Assembly (NCBI GenBank): GCA_021323755.1
Contig: JAJPKJ010000012.1
Coordinates: 1 to 64,000, forward strand
From: Chitinophagales bacterium
GTDB lineage: Bacteria; Bacteroidota; Bacteroidia; Chitinophagales; Chitinophagaceae
DNA length: 64,000 nucleotides
Direction of reading: 5' to 3'
Below the pieces are notes generated by a model that was not told where the DNA came from, did not search any database, and saw only the letters and a program-made list of their open reading frames with translations. The translations under genes were made by a program, and so were the position numbers. Shown here in pieces: positions 36,065-45,919 of this stretch; position 1 is the stretch's first letter; every line of letters begins with the position of its first letter.

Positions 36065-38203
36065 ATGAAAAAACTTCTTCCCGCCATATTTTTCTTCTTT
36101 TCTTCGATCGCCGTCGCCCAAAATTATCAACCAACATGGGAAAGCCTTGACAGCAGAGAAGTTCCCCAATGGTACCGTAATTGCAAGTTTGGGATCTTTA
36201 TCCATTGGGGTGTATATTCTGTTCCGGCATTTTGCACAAAAGGAAGTTATGCCGAATGGTATTTAAATGGATTAATGACCGGCGATACTGCTCGATTAAG
36301 ATATCATAAAGAAAAATTTGGCAACCGCAGTTACTATGATTTAGTGAATGATTTCAAAGCCGAATTATTTAATCCCGATGAATGGGCGAAAGTGATTGAA
36401 GCTTCGGGCGCAAAATATATTGTACTCACTTCAAAACATCATGATGGATTTTGTTTGTGGCCTAGTAAAGAGGCAAACCGAGATTGGGGATTTGCCTGGA
36501 ATGCATTGGATGCAGGGCCTCACAGGGATTTACTCGGCGATTTGTTTACTGCAATCAGAAAAACTTCAGTGCATGCCGGAATGTACTATTCTTTGTACGA
36601 GTGGTATGATCCCTTATGGTTGAAAGACAGACCGAAATATGTTGCTGAACATATGTGGCCCCAAATGAAAGAGTTGGTGAATACTTACAAGCCCGATGTT
36701 TTTTGGACTGACGGCGACTGGGAAGCAACAGATACATTATGGAAGTCAAGAGAATTCTTAGCGTGGTTGTATAACGAAAGTCCGGTGAAAGACAAAGTAG
36801 TTACTTACGATCGCTGGGGAAGCGGCGTTCGGTTTCATCACGGTGAAGTATATACGCCCGAATACCAGCCTGAGTTGAGTTTTGATAATCATTACTGGGA
36901 AGAAAATCGCGGAATGGGATTTTCCTATGGATATAACCGTGAGGAAGATGCCTGGGATTATAACTCACCACAGTCATTGGTATTGCAATTAATAGATAAG
37001 GTAAGTCGTGGTGGAAATTTCTTGTTGGATATTGGGCCTGACGAACACGGAAAAATCCCGCCGATAATGCAGGAAAGACTTTTGCAGATCGGAGACTGGA
37101 TGAAGATCAACCATGAGGCAATTTACAATACAATAATGTGGAAGAAATCTTCGCAGTGGAGTACAGGAAGAACAGATTACAAACCAAAAAACAGTAGCGG
37201 TGATCTGTTATTAAAACTCACCGTTGACCCTGATCCCGGTTATGCGGTCAAAGATTGTTTTTTCACCTATAACCCGACAGAAAATAATTTGTACGCCATT
37301 CTTCCCAGATACCCGTCAAACAAAAAAGTGATCCTGCACGAAATTCAATTACCGACGAATGCGAAAATTGAACTGCTCGAGACCCACGAATCATTATCCT
37401 GGGAGCAGCAGGGAAATGACCTGGCCATTCAATTGCCGGAATTCGATCCGAACAAAATAAAAAGTCAATATGCATTTGTCGTAAAGATCAATAATGCTGG
37501 CGCTTTTGCAGCAAAACCAATGGTAACGGTAAGTTATCCAGGTAATGCATTGAAACCTGCGATAACGATCAGTTCAGTAAACAATAATGCCGTTTACTAT
37601 ACACTGGATGGTACAATACCAACGCAAAATTCAATACCCTATACAAAACCATTTTCTGTGAATGAATCTGCATCATTAATGGTTCGTTCGTTTAGAAAAG
37701 AGGTGTTGCCCAGTGATGTGGTTACGGTGCCATTGAAAGTCTATGCATGGCAGCAATCTGAAAAACTTTCTGAGCTTAAGTCGGGTTTGAAAATGATCGC
37801 TTATGAATCAAATGATTTTCGGTCTGTTGAAGATCTGAATAAAGGAAGGATTGTGAAGAGCGAAATTGCAACTGATATATCTTTAAAAGATGCCTCTCGA
37901 AAGGAACAAGCCGGGTTATTATATCATTGCTACATTAAAATACCGGAAGATGGCATTTACAATTTTTATTTATCATCTGATGATGGGAGCAAATTATGGA
38001 TAGGTCATGAATTGGTTGTAGATAATGATGGCTTGCATGGTGATGAGGGAAAAAATGGCCGGATTGCATTAAAAAAAGGGTATCATTCATTTAAGCTTGA
38101 ATATTTTAATGGAACGGGAGAGGCCGCACTGCAATTGAAATACAGCATTAATGGCAGTACCGAAAAAGCGATACCTGCAGATTGGTTTTATTATCAACCA
38201 TGA
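36065..38203 (+). CDS. Alpha-L-fucosidase (GH29) with CHB_HEX_C-like and PA14 domains
   Basis: 712 residues from the ATG at 36065, where the signal peptide (MKKLLPAIFFFFSSIAVAQ) begins; an upstream ATG at 35996 gives a polar extension and is not used. The GH29 barrel starts at FGIFIHWGVYSVPAF and contains KHHDGFCLWPS and the nucleophile Asp216 in FWTDGDW. It ends with GGNFLLDIGPDEHGKI. A chitobiase C-terminal-like Ig segment follows (about 479-560: VYYTLDGTIPTQNSIPYTKPF), then a PA14 carbohydrate-binding domain (about 568-712: YHCYIKIPEDGIYNFYLSSDDGSKLWIG). It would release terminal L-fucose in the periplasm or at the surface. No T9SS domain. Confidence 0.93.
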   Translation: MKKLLPAIFFFFSSIAVAQNYQPTWESLDSREVPQWYRNCKFGIFIHWGVYSVPAFCTKGSYAEWYLNGLMTGDTARLRYHKEKFGNRSYYDLVNDFKAELFNPDEWAKVIEASGAKYIVLTSKHHDGFCLWPSKEANRDWGFAWNALDAGPHRDLLGDLFTAIRKTSVHAGMYYSLYEWYDPLWLKDRPKYVAEHMWPQMKELVNTYKPDVFWTDGDWEATDTLWKSREFLAWLYNESPVKDKVVTYDRWGSGVRFHHGEVYTPEYQPELSFDNHYWEENRGMGFSYGYNREEDAWDYNSPQSLVLQLIDKVSRGGNFLLDIGPDEHGKIPPIMQERLLQIGDWMKINHEAIYNTIMWKKSSQWSTGRTDYKPKNSSGDLLLKLTVDPDPGYAVKDCFFTYNPTENNLYAILPRYPSNKKVILHEIQLPTNAKIELLETHESLSWEQQGNDLAIQLPEFDPNKIKSQYAFVVKINNAGAFAAKPMVTVSYPGNALKPAITISSVNNNAVYYTLDGTIPTQNSIPYTKPFSVNESASLMVRSFRKEVLPSDVVTVPLKVYAWQQSEKLSELKSGLKMIAYESNDFRSVEDLNKGRIVKSEIATDISLKDASRKEQAGLLYHCYIKIPEDGIYNFYLSSDDGSKLWIGHELVVDNDGLHGDEGKNGRIALKKGYHSFKLEYFNGTGEAALQLKYSINGSTEKAIPADWFYYQP

Positions 38204-38309
38204 AAACCATTTCATAATAAATATTTAACCCAATTGTTTTTACTTTCATTATAAATTGCAAAGAAGTCTAATCAGGGTAGATATCTAAGGTATAAAATGT
38301 TTTATCGTT

Positions 38310-40811
38310 ATGGATACGCGCAGAAGTTTTCTAAAAAAGACAGCATTATTATCAGGCGCTGTTGGCGTCGCTCAATTTATTCCATTATCAATTCAAAAAG
38401 CACTAGCCATAAATCCTGAGCCAGGAAGCACATATTTAGATGCAGAGCATATCGTGATACTAATGCAGGAAAACCGTTCCTTCGACCATGCCTTCGGAGC
38501 ATTGCGTGGCGTGCGCGGTTTCAATGATCCACGCGCTTTTACATTACCCAATAAAAATAAAGTTTGGCTGCAGACAAATAATAAAGGAGAAACATTCTCT
38601 CCATTTCATTTGGATATCAAAGACACCAGAATAACCTGGATGGGTTCATTGCCACACGGTCGCAAGAGCCAGATGGATGCAAGAAATAATGGCAAATATG
38701 ACAATTGGATAGAAGCAAAAAAATCCGGGGAACAAGGATATGATTCGATGCCCTTAACGATGGGTTATTACACACGCGAAGACATTCCATTTTATTATGC
38801 ATTGGCAGATGCGTTCACAGTTTGCGATCAAAATTTTTGCTCCTCACTGACCGGAACAGATCCCAACAGACTTTATTTTTGGACGGGAACCGTGCGGGAA
38901 AGAATGCATGAATCGGCAAGACCTTTTGTACAAAATGATGATGTGGAAAATGGAGTAGAGTGGGAAACATTTCCCGAAAGATTGGAGCAACAGGGAATTT
39001 CATGGAAAGTATATCAAAATGAAATTGGCGTTGATGGCGGATTTACAGAAGAAGAAGATGTTTGGCTTGGAAATTTTGGCGATAATCCGCTGGAATATTT
39101 TAAACAGTATAATGTAAAACTTTCAAAAAGATATGTTGATCATCTGCCAAAAAAAATTGCGACCCTAAATGAAGAAATAGAAAATCTTCAATTGAAAATT
39201 AAATCAATGACTGCTGGAAGCAAAGAGTTGAAAGATGCGCAAAACGACTTAAAGTCGAAACAATATTTTTCAAGACTAGCAAAAGAAGATAAAGAGCGGT
39301 TTACGTCAGAAAAATTTGAAAATCTTAGTGAGTTCAAAAAAAATATTCATCATAAAGCCTTTGCGGTAAACGGTAAAGATCCGTATCAGCATAAGCTCGA
39401 GACTTTAGATTATGAAGATGGGAACACTGAACGAAAAATAAATATCCCCAAAGGAGATGTGCTGCATCAATTCAGAGAAGATGTGAATACCGGGAAATTG
39501 CCGACGGTCTCGTGGTTGGTTGCCCCAGAGTTTTTTTCCGATCATCCGAGCGCACCATGGTTCGGGTCATGGTATTTATCTGAAGCAATGGATATTCTTA
39601 CAAAAAACCCCGAAGTGTGGAAGAAGACAATTTTCATTCTCGCCTATGATGAAAATGATGGATATTTTGACCACGTTCCGCCCTTTGTAGCTCCCGATCC
39701 TCGAAATCCGGCAACTGGTAAGGCTTCCGCAGGGATTGATACAACCGTTGAACATGTTCGCAATCCGCAGGACTCGCCGGGTTCTATCGGTCTTGGTTAC
39801 CGGGTGCCGTTAGTGATCGCTTCTCCGTGGAGTCGCGGCGGTTGGGTCAATTCTCAGGTTTTCGATCATACGTCAACCTTGCAATTTTTAGAAAATTTCT
39901 TGAGTAAGAAATTCTCTAAAAAAATTGAAGAGTCAAATATCAGTATATGGCGGCGCGCGGTTTGTGGCGATTTTTCATCTGTCTTTCATCCATATAACGG
40001 TGAAAAAATGACTGAACTTCCTTTTCTTGCAAAGAATAGATTTATTGAAGGAGTTCATAAAGCGAAATTCAAAAAAATGCCGGACAATTACAAAGCACTT
40101 AGCGCCGCAGAAATTGCATTGGCTAATAATGATCCCCATTCATCTTTGTATATGCCAAAACAGGAAAAAGGAATTCGCCCTTCCTGTGCATTGCCTTATG
40201 AGTTGTATGCAGAAGGAAAGTTGAGTGATGATAAAAAAATATTTAGCATTGAAATGAAAGCTGCGAATAAAATTTTTGGTGATCAATCTGCCGGATCGCC
40301 CTTTAGCGTTTATTCTATAAAAAAATATGGCGCTGAAAAATTGCGATTATGGTCCTACAGCGTGGCGGCGGGTGATTCTTTAAAGGATGATTGGGACATT
40401 AATGATTTTGAAAACGGTACCTACGGTTTGTGTGTGTACGGACCGAATGGATTTTTCAGACAATTCATTGGCGATACGAATGATCCGATTATTGATATTT
40501 CTTGCGGATATCATCGGCACTCAAGCAACGACAATCTAACAGGAAATATTGAATTAAAAATTTCAAATACAGATGCTAAATCTGTGAGCGTTGAGATAAA
40601 TGACAATGCATATAAAAATGCCAGCATCACCAAAACGATTGATGCAAAAAATGCGGACGCAAAAATATTACTCGATCTTAATAAAAGTCATGGCTGGTAC
40701 GATTTTACAGTAAGGATTGCGGGTAATAAGGTATTTGAAAAAAGATATGCTGGTCATGTTGAAACCGGATCCGCATCACATAGTGATCCGTTGATGGGCG
40801 GTGTTGTTTAA
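38310..40811 (+). CDS. Phosphocholine-specific phospholipase C (Tat substrate)
   Basis: 833 residues. The N-terminus MDTRRSFLKKTALLSGAVGV is a twin-arginine signal, as is usual for this family. The phosphoesterase domain (about 40-560) begins with HIVILMQENRSFDHAFGALRG and includes LTGTDPNRLYFWTG, LPTVSWLVAPEFFSDHPSAP, AYDENDGYFDHVPP and VPLVIASPWSRGG. Two C-terminal beta-sandwich repeats of the bacterial phospholipase C type follow (near 630-720 and 730-825). A helical insert (about 285-335) is rich in Lys and Glu. Relatives hydrolyse phosphatidylcholine or sphingomyelin, and some act as acid phosphatases. It sits between the fucosidase and GH31 genes. Confidence 0.9.
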   Translation: MDTRRSFLKKTALLSGAVGVAQFIPLSIQKALAINPEPGSTYLDAEHIVILMQENRSFDHAFGALRGVRGFNDPRAFTLPNKNKVWLQTNNKGETFSPFHLDIKDTRITWMGSLPHGRKSQMDARNNGKYDNWIEAKKSGEQGYDSMPLTMGYYTREDIPFYYALADAFTVCDQNFCSSLTGTDPNRLYFWTGTVRERMHESARPFVQNDDVENGVEWETFPERLEQQGISWKVYQNEIGVDGGFTEEEDVWLGNFGDNPLEYFKQYNVKLSKRYVDHLPKKIATLNEEIENLQLKIKSMTAGSKELKDAQNDLKSKQYFSRLAKEDKERFTSEKFENLSEFKKNIHHKAFAVNGKDPYQHKLETLDYEDGNTERKINIPKGDVLHQFREDVNTGKLPTVSWLVAPEFFSDHPSAPWFGSWYLSEAMDILTKNPEVWKKTIFILAYDENDGYFDHVPPFVAPDPRNPATGKASAGIDTTVEHVRNPQDSPGSIGLGYRVPLVIASPWSRGGWVNSQVFDHTSTLQFLENFLSKKFSKKIEESNISIWRRAVCGDFSSVFHPYNGEKMTELPFLAKNRFIEGVHKAKFKKMPDNYKALSAAEIALANNDPHSSLYMPKQEKGIRPSCALPYELYAEGKLSDDKKIFSIEMKAANKIFGDQSAGSPFSVYSIKKYGAEKLRLWSYSVAAGDSLKDDWDINDFENGTYGLCVYGPNGFFRQFIGDTNDPIIDISCGYHRHSSNDNLTGNIELKISNTDAKSVSVEINDNAYKNASITKTIDAKNADAKILLDLNKSHGWYDFTVRIAGNKVFEKRYAGHVETGSASHSDPLMGGVV

Positions 40812-40979
40812 TAATGACACAAACGATAAAATGGATTCTTCGTCAATACCTGATTTTATCCCGATGAATGTTTCGCATCGGCGAACCAGGGATGCGCATA
40901 AGAATTACTGAAGCTGGTATCAAAATATTTGATTTAATTTTCCGGCGATATTAATATTTTGAACCATTTGCGAAGATCA

Positions 40980-43900
40980 ATGATGATAAAATTTTTATTC
41001 TCTGCTTTAGCAATAATTTATTCGCCGGCATTTTCTTTCGGGCAAAATAATTCCAAAATTTTTTGGCATGAAGATTTTTCGTCTGGTAAACTGCCTGCGG
41101 GTTGGTACATTCCCATCGTTGGGAAATGGGACCCACAGTGGGTGGTAACGAATCAACCTTATCCGGGTTCATATGAATATCAGCAGCAGGCGCCGCCGAT
41201 CGCCTCAAAAAGCCGTGGCTATCATTTGCAATTTCAGGCAGGATATTTTACTGATGAAGATGTGGAGACCTGGATAAAAAAGAAAGAATATCCGGATGGC
41301 TATGTTGTATCAGCGCCCATCAACTGCTCTGCAAAGCAATCCGTGATCCTGAAATTTCAACAAACATTTCGCTGGTGGAATCATGGTGCAAATGATACTG
41401 CCGGATTATTTGTGGGTGTTAGTACCGACAGTATTCACTGGCAGCAATGGGATGTTCGCGGAACTTCGAGAAGTGCAATGGATATGTTCAACCCGCAATC
41501 AGAAGAAATAAATATTTCACGATGGGCGGCAAATCAACCAAGAATATTTTTACGTTTTTATTGGAAAGGGTTACAAGCATGGTATTGGATGGTTGATGAC
41601 ATAGAGTTAAGTGAAGCATACACACAGGATGCGTCCGTGGCAGGGCTTACAAGCCATAGCGAGCAGGACAATGTTTTTAAAAAAGATGATGAGCTGATCT
41701 TACGGATAAAAAATTCCGGAGCGAAGATCATCAATAAGGATTTTGTTATTGTATGTAATATAGACCATGATAGAGATATTTCGGCAACTGTTGATGCGAG
41801 TTCAAATTCCTTACAACCTGGCGAACAACGAGATGTTCACTTTCCGAAAATTGATCTGGCTAATTCTCCAACCCACACGCTGAAATTCGATCTGCATTAT
41901 AATGACGATGAAAATCCATCGAACAATTCATTGATCATAAAACTGGACGCAGCGGCAACATCGCTGGGCAAGATGACAAACGTTAAGACGAATAATAATG
42001 AATTTATTTTTTCATCCGGCATTACCAAAGTAAAAGTGATCTTTTATCGCGATGATATTTTTCGCATCTGGCTTGCACCTGATGGCCATTTCACTGATCC
42101 AACAGACAGTGATATTGTTATTCATTACCCGTCTTTAAAAAATAATATCGTACCATTAGATAAAGGAAATTATATTTTATTACAAAGCAAACAATGTGCG
42201 TTAAGGGTTTATAAAATGCCTTTGCATTTTGCGATGTATAATGCTGCCAACACAAAAATGATCTGGCAGGAATTGAAACCAATCGTTTTTGGAAGCAAAA
42301 CATTTCAATCATTATCTGCTGGAAAGAATGAATATTATTACGGATGCGGAATGCAGAATGGATATTTTTCCCACAAAGGAACCGATGTATTAATAGAAAA
42401 GGGAAATGGATGGGATGATGGTGGTCGTGCGAATCCGGCGCCATTTTATATGAGTACCGCTGGCTACGGCGTGTTGCGAAATACCTTTGACGCAGGAAAA
42501 TATTCTTTCAAAGACACACTTGTTTTAAGTCATAATGAAAACCGTTTCGATGCATTTTATTTTTATGGACCATCGCTGAAAAATATCTTGAACGATTATA
42601 CAGACATTACCGGCAAACCCTTTTTGATGCCACGATGGGGTCTGAGTTTAGGTGACGCCAATTGTTATAACAAACCCGATCGCAATGGTAAAGCGCAAAC
42701 GACACCCGATGTAATTTGGAAAATAGCTGATAAATATGTTGGGAATAATATGCCTCGCGGATGGATATTGCCAAACGACGGTTACGGTTGCGGATATATG
42801 AAACTGGATTCGGTTGTCAGTGAATTACACAAGCGCGGGATCTATACGGGATTATGGACTGAGAACGGCGTTGAAAAGATTGCCACTGAAGTTGGAAAAT
42901 ATGGAACGCGCGTTTGCAAATTAGATGTCGCCTGGGTTGGTCCGGGGTATAAGTTTGCACTCGATGCATGCAAAGCATCTTACAATGGAATTGAAAATAA
43001 TAGTGATGCCCGCGGCTTTGTGTGGAGTGTAATGGGGTGGGCTGGCACACAGCGCTACAGCACGGTTTGGAGCGGCGACCAAAGTGGTAGCTGGGAATAT
43101 ATTCGTTTTCATATACCTACTTTTATCGGTTCCGGATTAAGCGCACAAAATGCTGCATCCAGTGATATCGATGGAATTTTTCGCGGAAGCGATTCAACTT
43201 ATGTTCGCGATCTGCAATGGAAATGTTTTATACCAGTATTAATGACGATGAGTGGCTGGGCAAAAAATGACAAACAGCCATGGATATACGGAGAACCATA
43301 CACTTCGATCAACAGAAAATATTTGCAATTAAAAATGCAGCTCACACCTTACATGTATACACTTTGTTATCACGCATATAAAACAGGTGTGCCCGCTACA
43401 AGAGGCATGGTGCTTGAGTTTCCAAATGATTCCACAACATGGGGAAAACAAACGCAATATCAGTTCATGAATGGTGAATGGTTCTTGGTTGCACCTGTTT
43501 ATAAAAAAAGCATTGAACGCGATAGCATTTATTTGCCTAAAGGGAAATGGATCGATTTCTGGAATGGCGATGAATATAATGGAGAAAAATGGTTACTGCA
43601 TTATGATGCACCACTTGAAAAGTTACCCTTATTTGTAAAAGCCGGAGCCATAATTCCGATGTATCCTCAAATGAATTATGATAATGAAAAACCGGCAGAT
43701 ACATTGACGCTTGATATTTATCCGTATAAAAAATCCTTTTTTACGATGTATGAAGATGATGGATTAACGAGAGAATACCGCAACGGTGCTTTTGCAACAA
43801 CTTTATTTGAAGTAAATGCCGAAAAAAATATTGCTGTTATCATTAATCCTGCGAATGGAAATTATAAGGGAAAATATTTGCAGAGAATTTATGAATTGAA

Positions 43901-44093
43901 TGTTCATAAAAGCCTGGCGCCAAAAGAGGTAAAGCTGAACGGTAAAGGCTTGCAGCGATTTGCTGATTTTGACGATTATCAGAAATCATCCACCGGATTC
44001 TATTTTGATGAGCACAATAAAAGCGGAATTATTTTTATCAAAACAAAAATGCTTTCAACATTGATTTCGCAAAAGATAGAATTGGAATATTGA
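40980..44093 (+). CDS. GH31 family alpha-glycosidase with N-terminal adhesin-like modules
   Basis: 1037 residues from the ATG at 40980 (an ATG at 40983 is equally possible). After a signal peptide (cut near SFGQ), residues 25-215 resemble a cleaved-adhesin/MAM jelly roll (FWHEDFSSGKLPAGW, WYWMVDDIELSEAY). Residues 220-330 resemble a CARDB/Ig domain (ELILRIKNSGAKIINKDF). The GH31 part follows: an N-terminal sandwich, GCGMQNGYFSHKG, the barrel with nucleophile Asp649 in CKLDVAWVGPGY and acid/base Asp700 in WSGDQSGSWEY, then beta-domains with PLFVKAGAIIPMYPQ and a DUF5110-like end (YEDDGLTREYRNGAF). It likely cleaves an alpha-linked glucan or oligosaccharide; substrate unknown. Confidence 0.9.
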   Translation: MMIKFLFSALAIIYSPAFSFGQNNSKIFWHEDFSSGKLPAGWYIPIVGKWDPQWVVTNQPYPGSYEYQQQAPPIASKSRGYHLQFQAGYFTDEDVETWIKKKEYPDGYVVSAPINCSAKQSVILKFQQTFRWWNHGANDTAGLFVGVSTDSIHWQQWDVRGTSRSAMDMFNPQSEEINISRWAANQPRIFLRFYWKGLQAWYWMVDDIELSEAYTQDASVAGLTSHSEQDNVFKKDDELILRIKNSGAKIINKDFVIVCNIDHDRDISATVDASSNSLQPGEQRDVHFPKIDLANSPTHTLKFDLHYNDDENPSNNSLIIKLDAAATSLGKMTNVKTNNNEFIFSSGITKVKVIFYRDDIFRIWLAPDGHFTDPTDSDIVIHYPSLKNNIVPLDKGNYILLQSKQCALRVYKMPLHFAMYNAANTKMIWQELKPIVFGSKTFQSLSAGKNEYYYGCGMQNGYFSHKGTDVLIEKGNGWDDGGRANPAPFYMSTAGYGVLRNTFDAGKYSFKDTLVLSHNENRFDAFYFYGPSLKNILNDYTDITGKPFLMPRWGLSLGDANCYNKPDRNGKAQTTPDVIWKIADKYVGNNMPRGWILPNDGYGCGYMKLDSVVSELHKRGIYTGLWTENGVEKIATEVGKYGTRVCKLDVAWVGPGYKFALDACKASYNGIENNSDARGFVWSVMGWAGTQRYSTVWSGDQSGSWEYIRFHIPTFIGSGLSAQNAASSDIDGIFRGSDSTYVRDLQWKCFIPVLMTMSGWAKNDKQPWIYGEPYTSINRKYLQLKMQLTPYMYTLCYHAYKTGVPATRGMVLEFPNDSTTWGKQTQYQFMNGEWFLVAPVYKKSIERDSIYLPKGKWIDFWNGDEYNGEKWLLHYDAPLEKLPLFVKAGAIIPMYPQMNYDNEKPADTLTLDIYPYKKSFFTMYEDDGLTREYRNGAFATTLFEVNAEKNIAVIINPANGNYKGKYLQRIYELNVHKSLAPKEVKLNGKGLQRFADFDDYQKSSTGFYFDEHNKSGIIFIKTKMLSTLISQKIELEY

Positions 44094-44243
44094 TTTTTTC
44101 TTTGCACCACAACATCGATTTTTTTCGCAGGCATATTGTAGAATTACTTAGTAATATATCATCTGAAAAATCATCAGTTTGGAACATAAATTGCAATGAA
44201 TTGCATGTTTATAACCGTACCTATTTAAAACTGACAATACCTT

Positions 44244-45902
44244 ATGGGAAATCCGACTCTGATGAAAGGAGTTTTGCGCGCCCGCGCAAAACCAATGTTC
44301 TATGGAACAGGTATAGATGAATATACCGGCGAATGGGACACACCGCAAATAACACATCTTTTAAAACGAACACTTTTTGGTGCCAAAGTTGACGACGTTA
44401 ATTATTTTAAGTCGCTCACCATGTCGCAGGCAGTTGATCAATTATTGACTGAAACGCCTGCACCAACTACTGTTCCACTTAATAATTATAGTAGTGACGG
44501 TTACACAGATCCAACCGGTGTTGGCGCATGGCAAACATGGATCAACACCGGAACAGATTTTATTAATGCAGACATGAACCAGAAACGCGCAGATTCCCTG
44601 CGTTGCTGGTGGATGGGACAGATGTTGAATACGGGAAGAAGTATTCATGAGAAAATGACATTATTCTGGCATAATCATTTTGCTCCTGATGCATCGCAAC
44701 ATTATCTGGATATCCCTGCGAAACTCTGGTTCAACCAATATCTCACGCTGCGGGCCAACGCATTGGGAAATCTTCAGCAGCTGGTGAAACAAATTACTCT
44801 TGATCCGGCGATGTTGATTTTTTTGAATGGAAATACCAATCAAAAAACATCGCCCAATGAAAATTATGGTCGTGAGTTGCAGGAATTATATACGGTCGGA
44901 AAAGGACCAGATTCTCATTATACCGAAGGAGATGTAGAGACAGCAGCAAGAGTTTTGACCGGTCATACCGTTGATACTGATTTCAATTATTATTTTGATC
45001 CTGCACAACATGATGATAAGAATAAATCATTTTCTGATTTTTATGCAGACACGATCATCACTGGCCGCTCCGGACCCGCAGGCGCTAATGAAGTTGACGA
45101 TCTGCTAACGATGATCTTTAATACCACAGAATCTGCGAAGTTCATTTGTCGCGAACTCTATAATTTTTTCGTGTATTATAAGATCACGCCGGATGTTGAA
45201 ACAAATGTCATCACTCCGCTTGCACAGGTTTTTCGCGATAGCGGTTATGATATCAAAACGGTCTTATCAACACTTTTTAAAAGCGAACATTTTTTTACGA
45301 TCAGTTATTCCGGTGCGTGCATTATTAAAAGCCCGCTCGATTTCTTGTTGGGACTTTGTCGCGAATTTGATGTGAAGATGCCGACACCAGATGATGTTTC
45401 GTCAAATTATACTGTATGGCTGATGCTGTTGCAACACGCGACAGTTTTGCAACAGGAAATATTATCCATACCCCTGGTTGCAGGCTGGTATGCCTATTAC
45501 GAAGCGCCTGCCTTTCATGAGTTATGGATCAATTCAGTTACTTACACAGAAAGAAATGCTTACACCGATATGATGATCAGCACGGGCGACATGATGAATA
45601 TGGTCTCTATGATCATTGATCCATTGGCATTCGCGCAGAAGCTTTCCAACCCATCAGACCCGAATCAACTTATTGATGATTCACTGGACATTTTATATCG
45701 TGTGCCTATTTTGGATAAATCAAAAACTTATCTCAAAGAAACACTATTACTGACCGGACAAACAAACGATTATTATTGGACGCAGGCCTGGGCGAATTAT
45801 ACTTCCAATCCATCCGATGAGATTGCGAAACAAACCGTGCTTACCCGATTACAGAGTTTATATAAATACCTGATGAATTTACCGGAATATCATTTGTCTT
45901 AA
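44244..45902 (+). CDS. DUF1800 family protein without a recognisable signal peptide
   Basis: 552 residues. The family start TPQITHLLKRTLFGAKVDDVNYF, then IHEKMTLFWHNHFA, DPAMLIFLNGNTNQKTSPNENYGRELQELYTVG, TEGDVETAARVLTGHTVD and FICRELYNFFVYYKI, identify DUF1800. DUF1800 genes regularly lie beside DUF1501 genes in many phyla; the role is unknown. The first 35 residues are polar, and the frame is closed by a TGA just upstream, so no export signal can be recovered. The DUF1501 partner follows after 17 bases and carries a twin-arginine motif. Probably first gene of the operon 44244-49225. Confidence 0.92.
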   Translation: MGNPTLMKGVLRARAKPMFYGTGIDEYTGEWDTPQITHLLKRTLFGAKVDDVNYFKSLTMSQAVDQLLTETPAPTTVPLNNYSSDGYTDPTGVGAWQTWINTGTDFINADMNQKRADSLRCWWMGQMLNTGRSIHEKMTLFWHNHFAPDASQHYLDIPAKLWFNQYLTLRANALGNLQQLVKQITLDPAMLIFLNGNTNQKTSPNENYGRELQELYTVGKGPDSHYTEGDVETAARVLTGHTVDTDFNYYFDPAQHDDKNKSFSDFYADTIITGRSGPAGANEVDDLLTMIFNTTESAKFICRELYNFFVYYKITPDVETNVITPLAQVFRDSGYDIKTVLSTLFKSEHFFTISYSGACIIKSPLDFLLGLCREFDVKMPTPDDVSSNYTVWLMLLQHATVLQQEILSIPLVAGWYAYYEAPAFHELWINSVTYTERNAYTDMMISTGDMMNMVSMIIDPLAFAQKLSNPSDPNQLIDDSLDILYRVPILDKSKTYLKETLLLTGQTNDYYWTQAWANYTSNPSDEIAKQTVLTRLQSLYKYLMNLPEYHLS

Positions 45903-45919
45903 TCGCTTAACACTACACC

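Noticed and set aside
44090..44320. 76-codon plus-strand open frame between GH31 and DUF1800 genes
   Set aside because: It overlaps the GH31 stop and the DUF1800 start and shows no motif or signal; I regard the 150 bases as non-coding.
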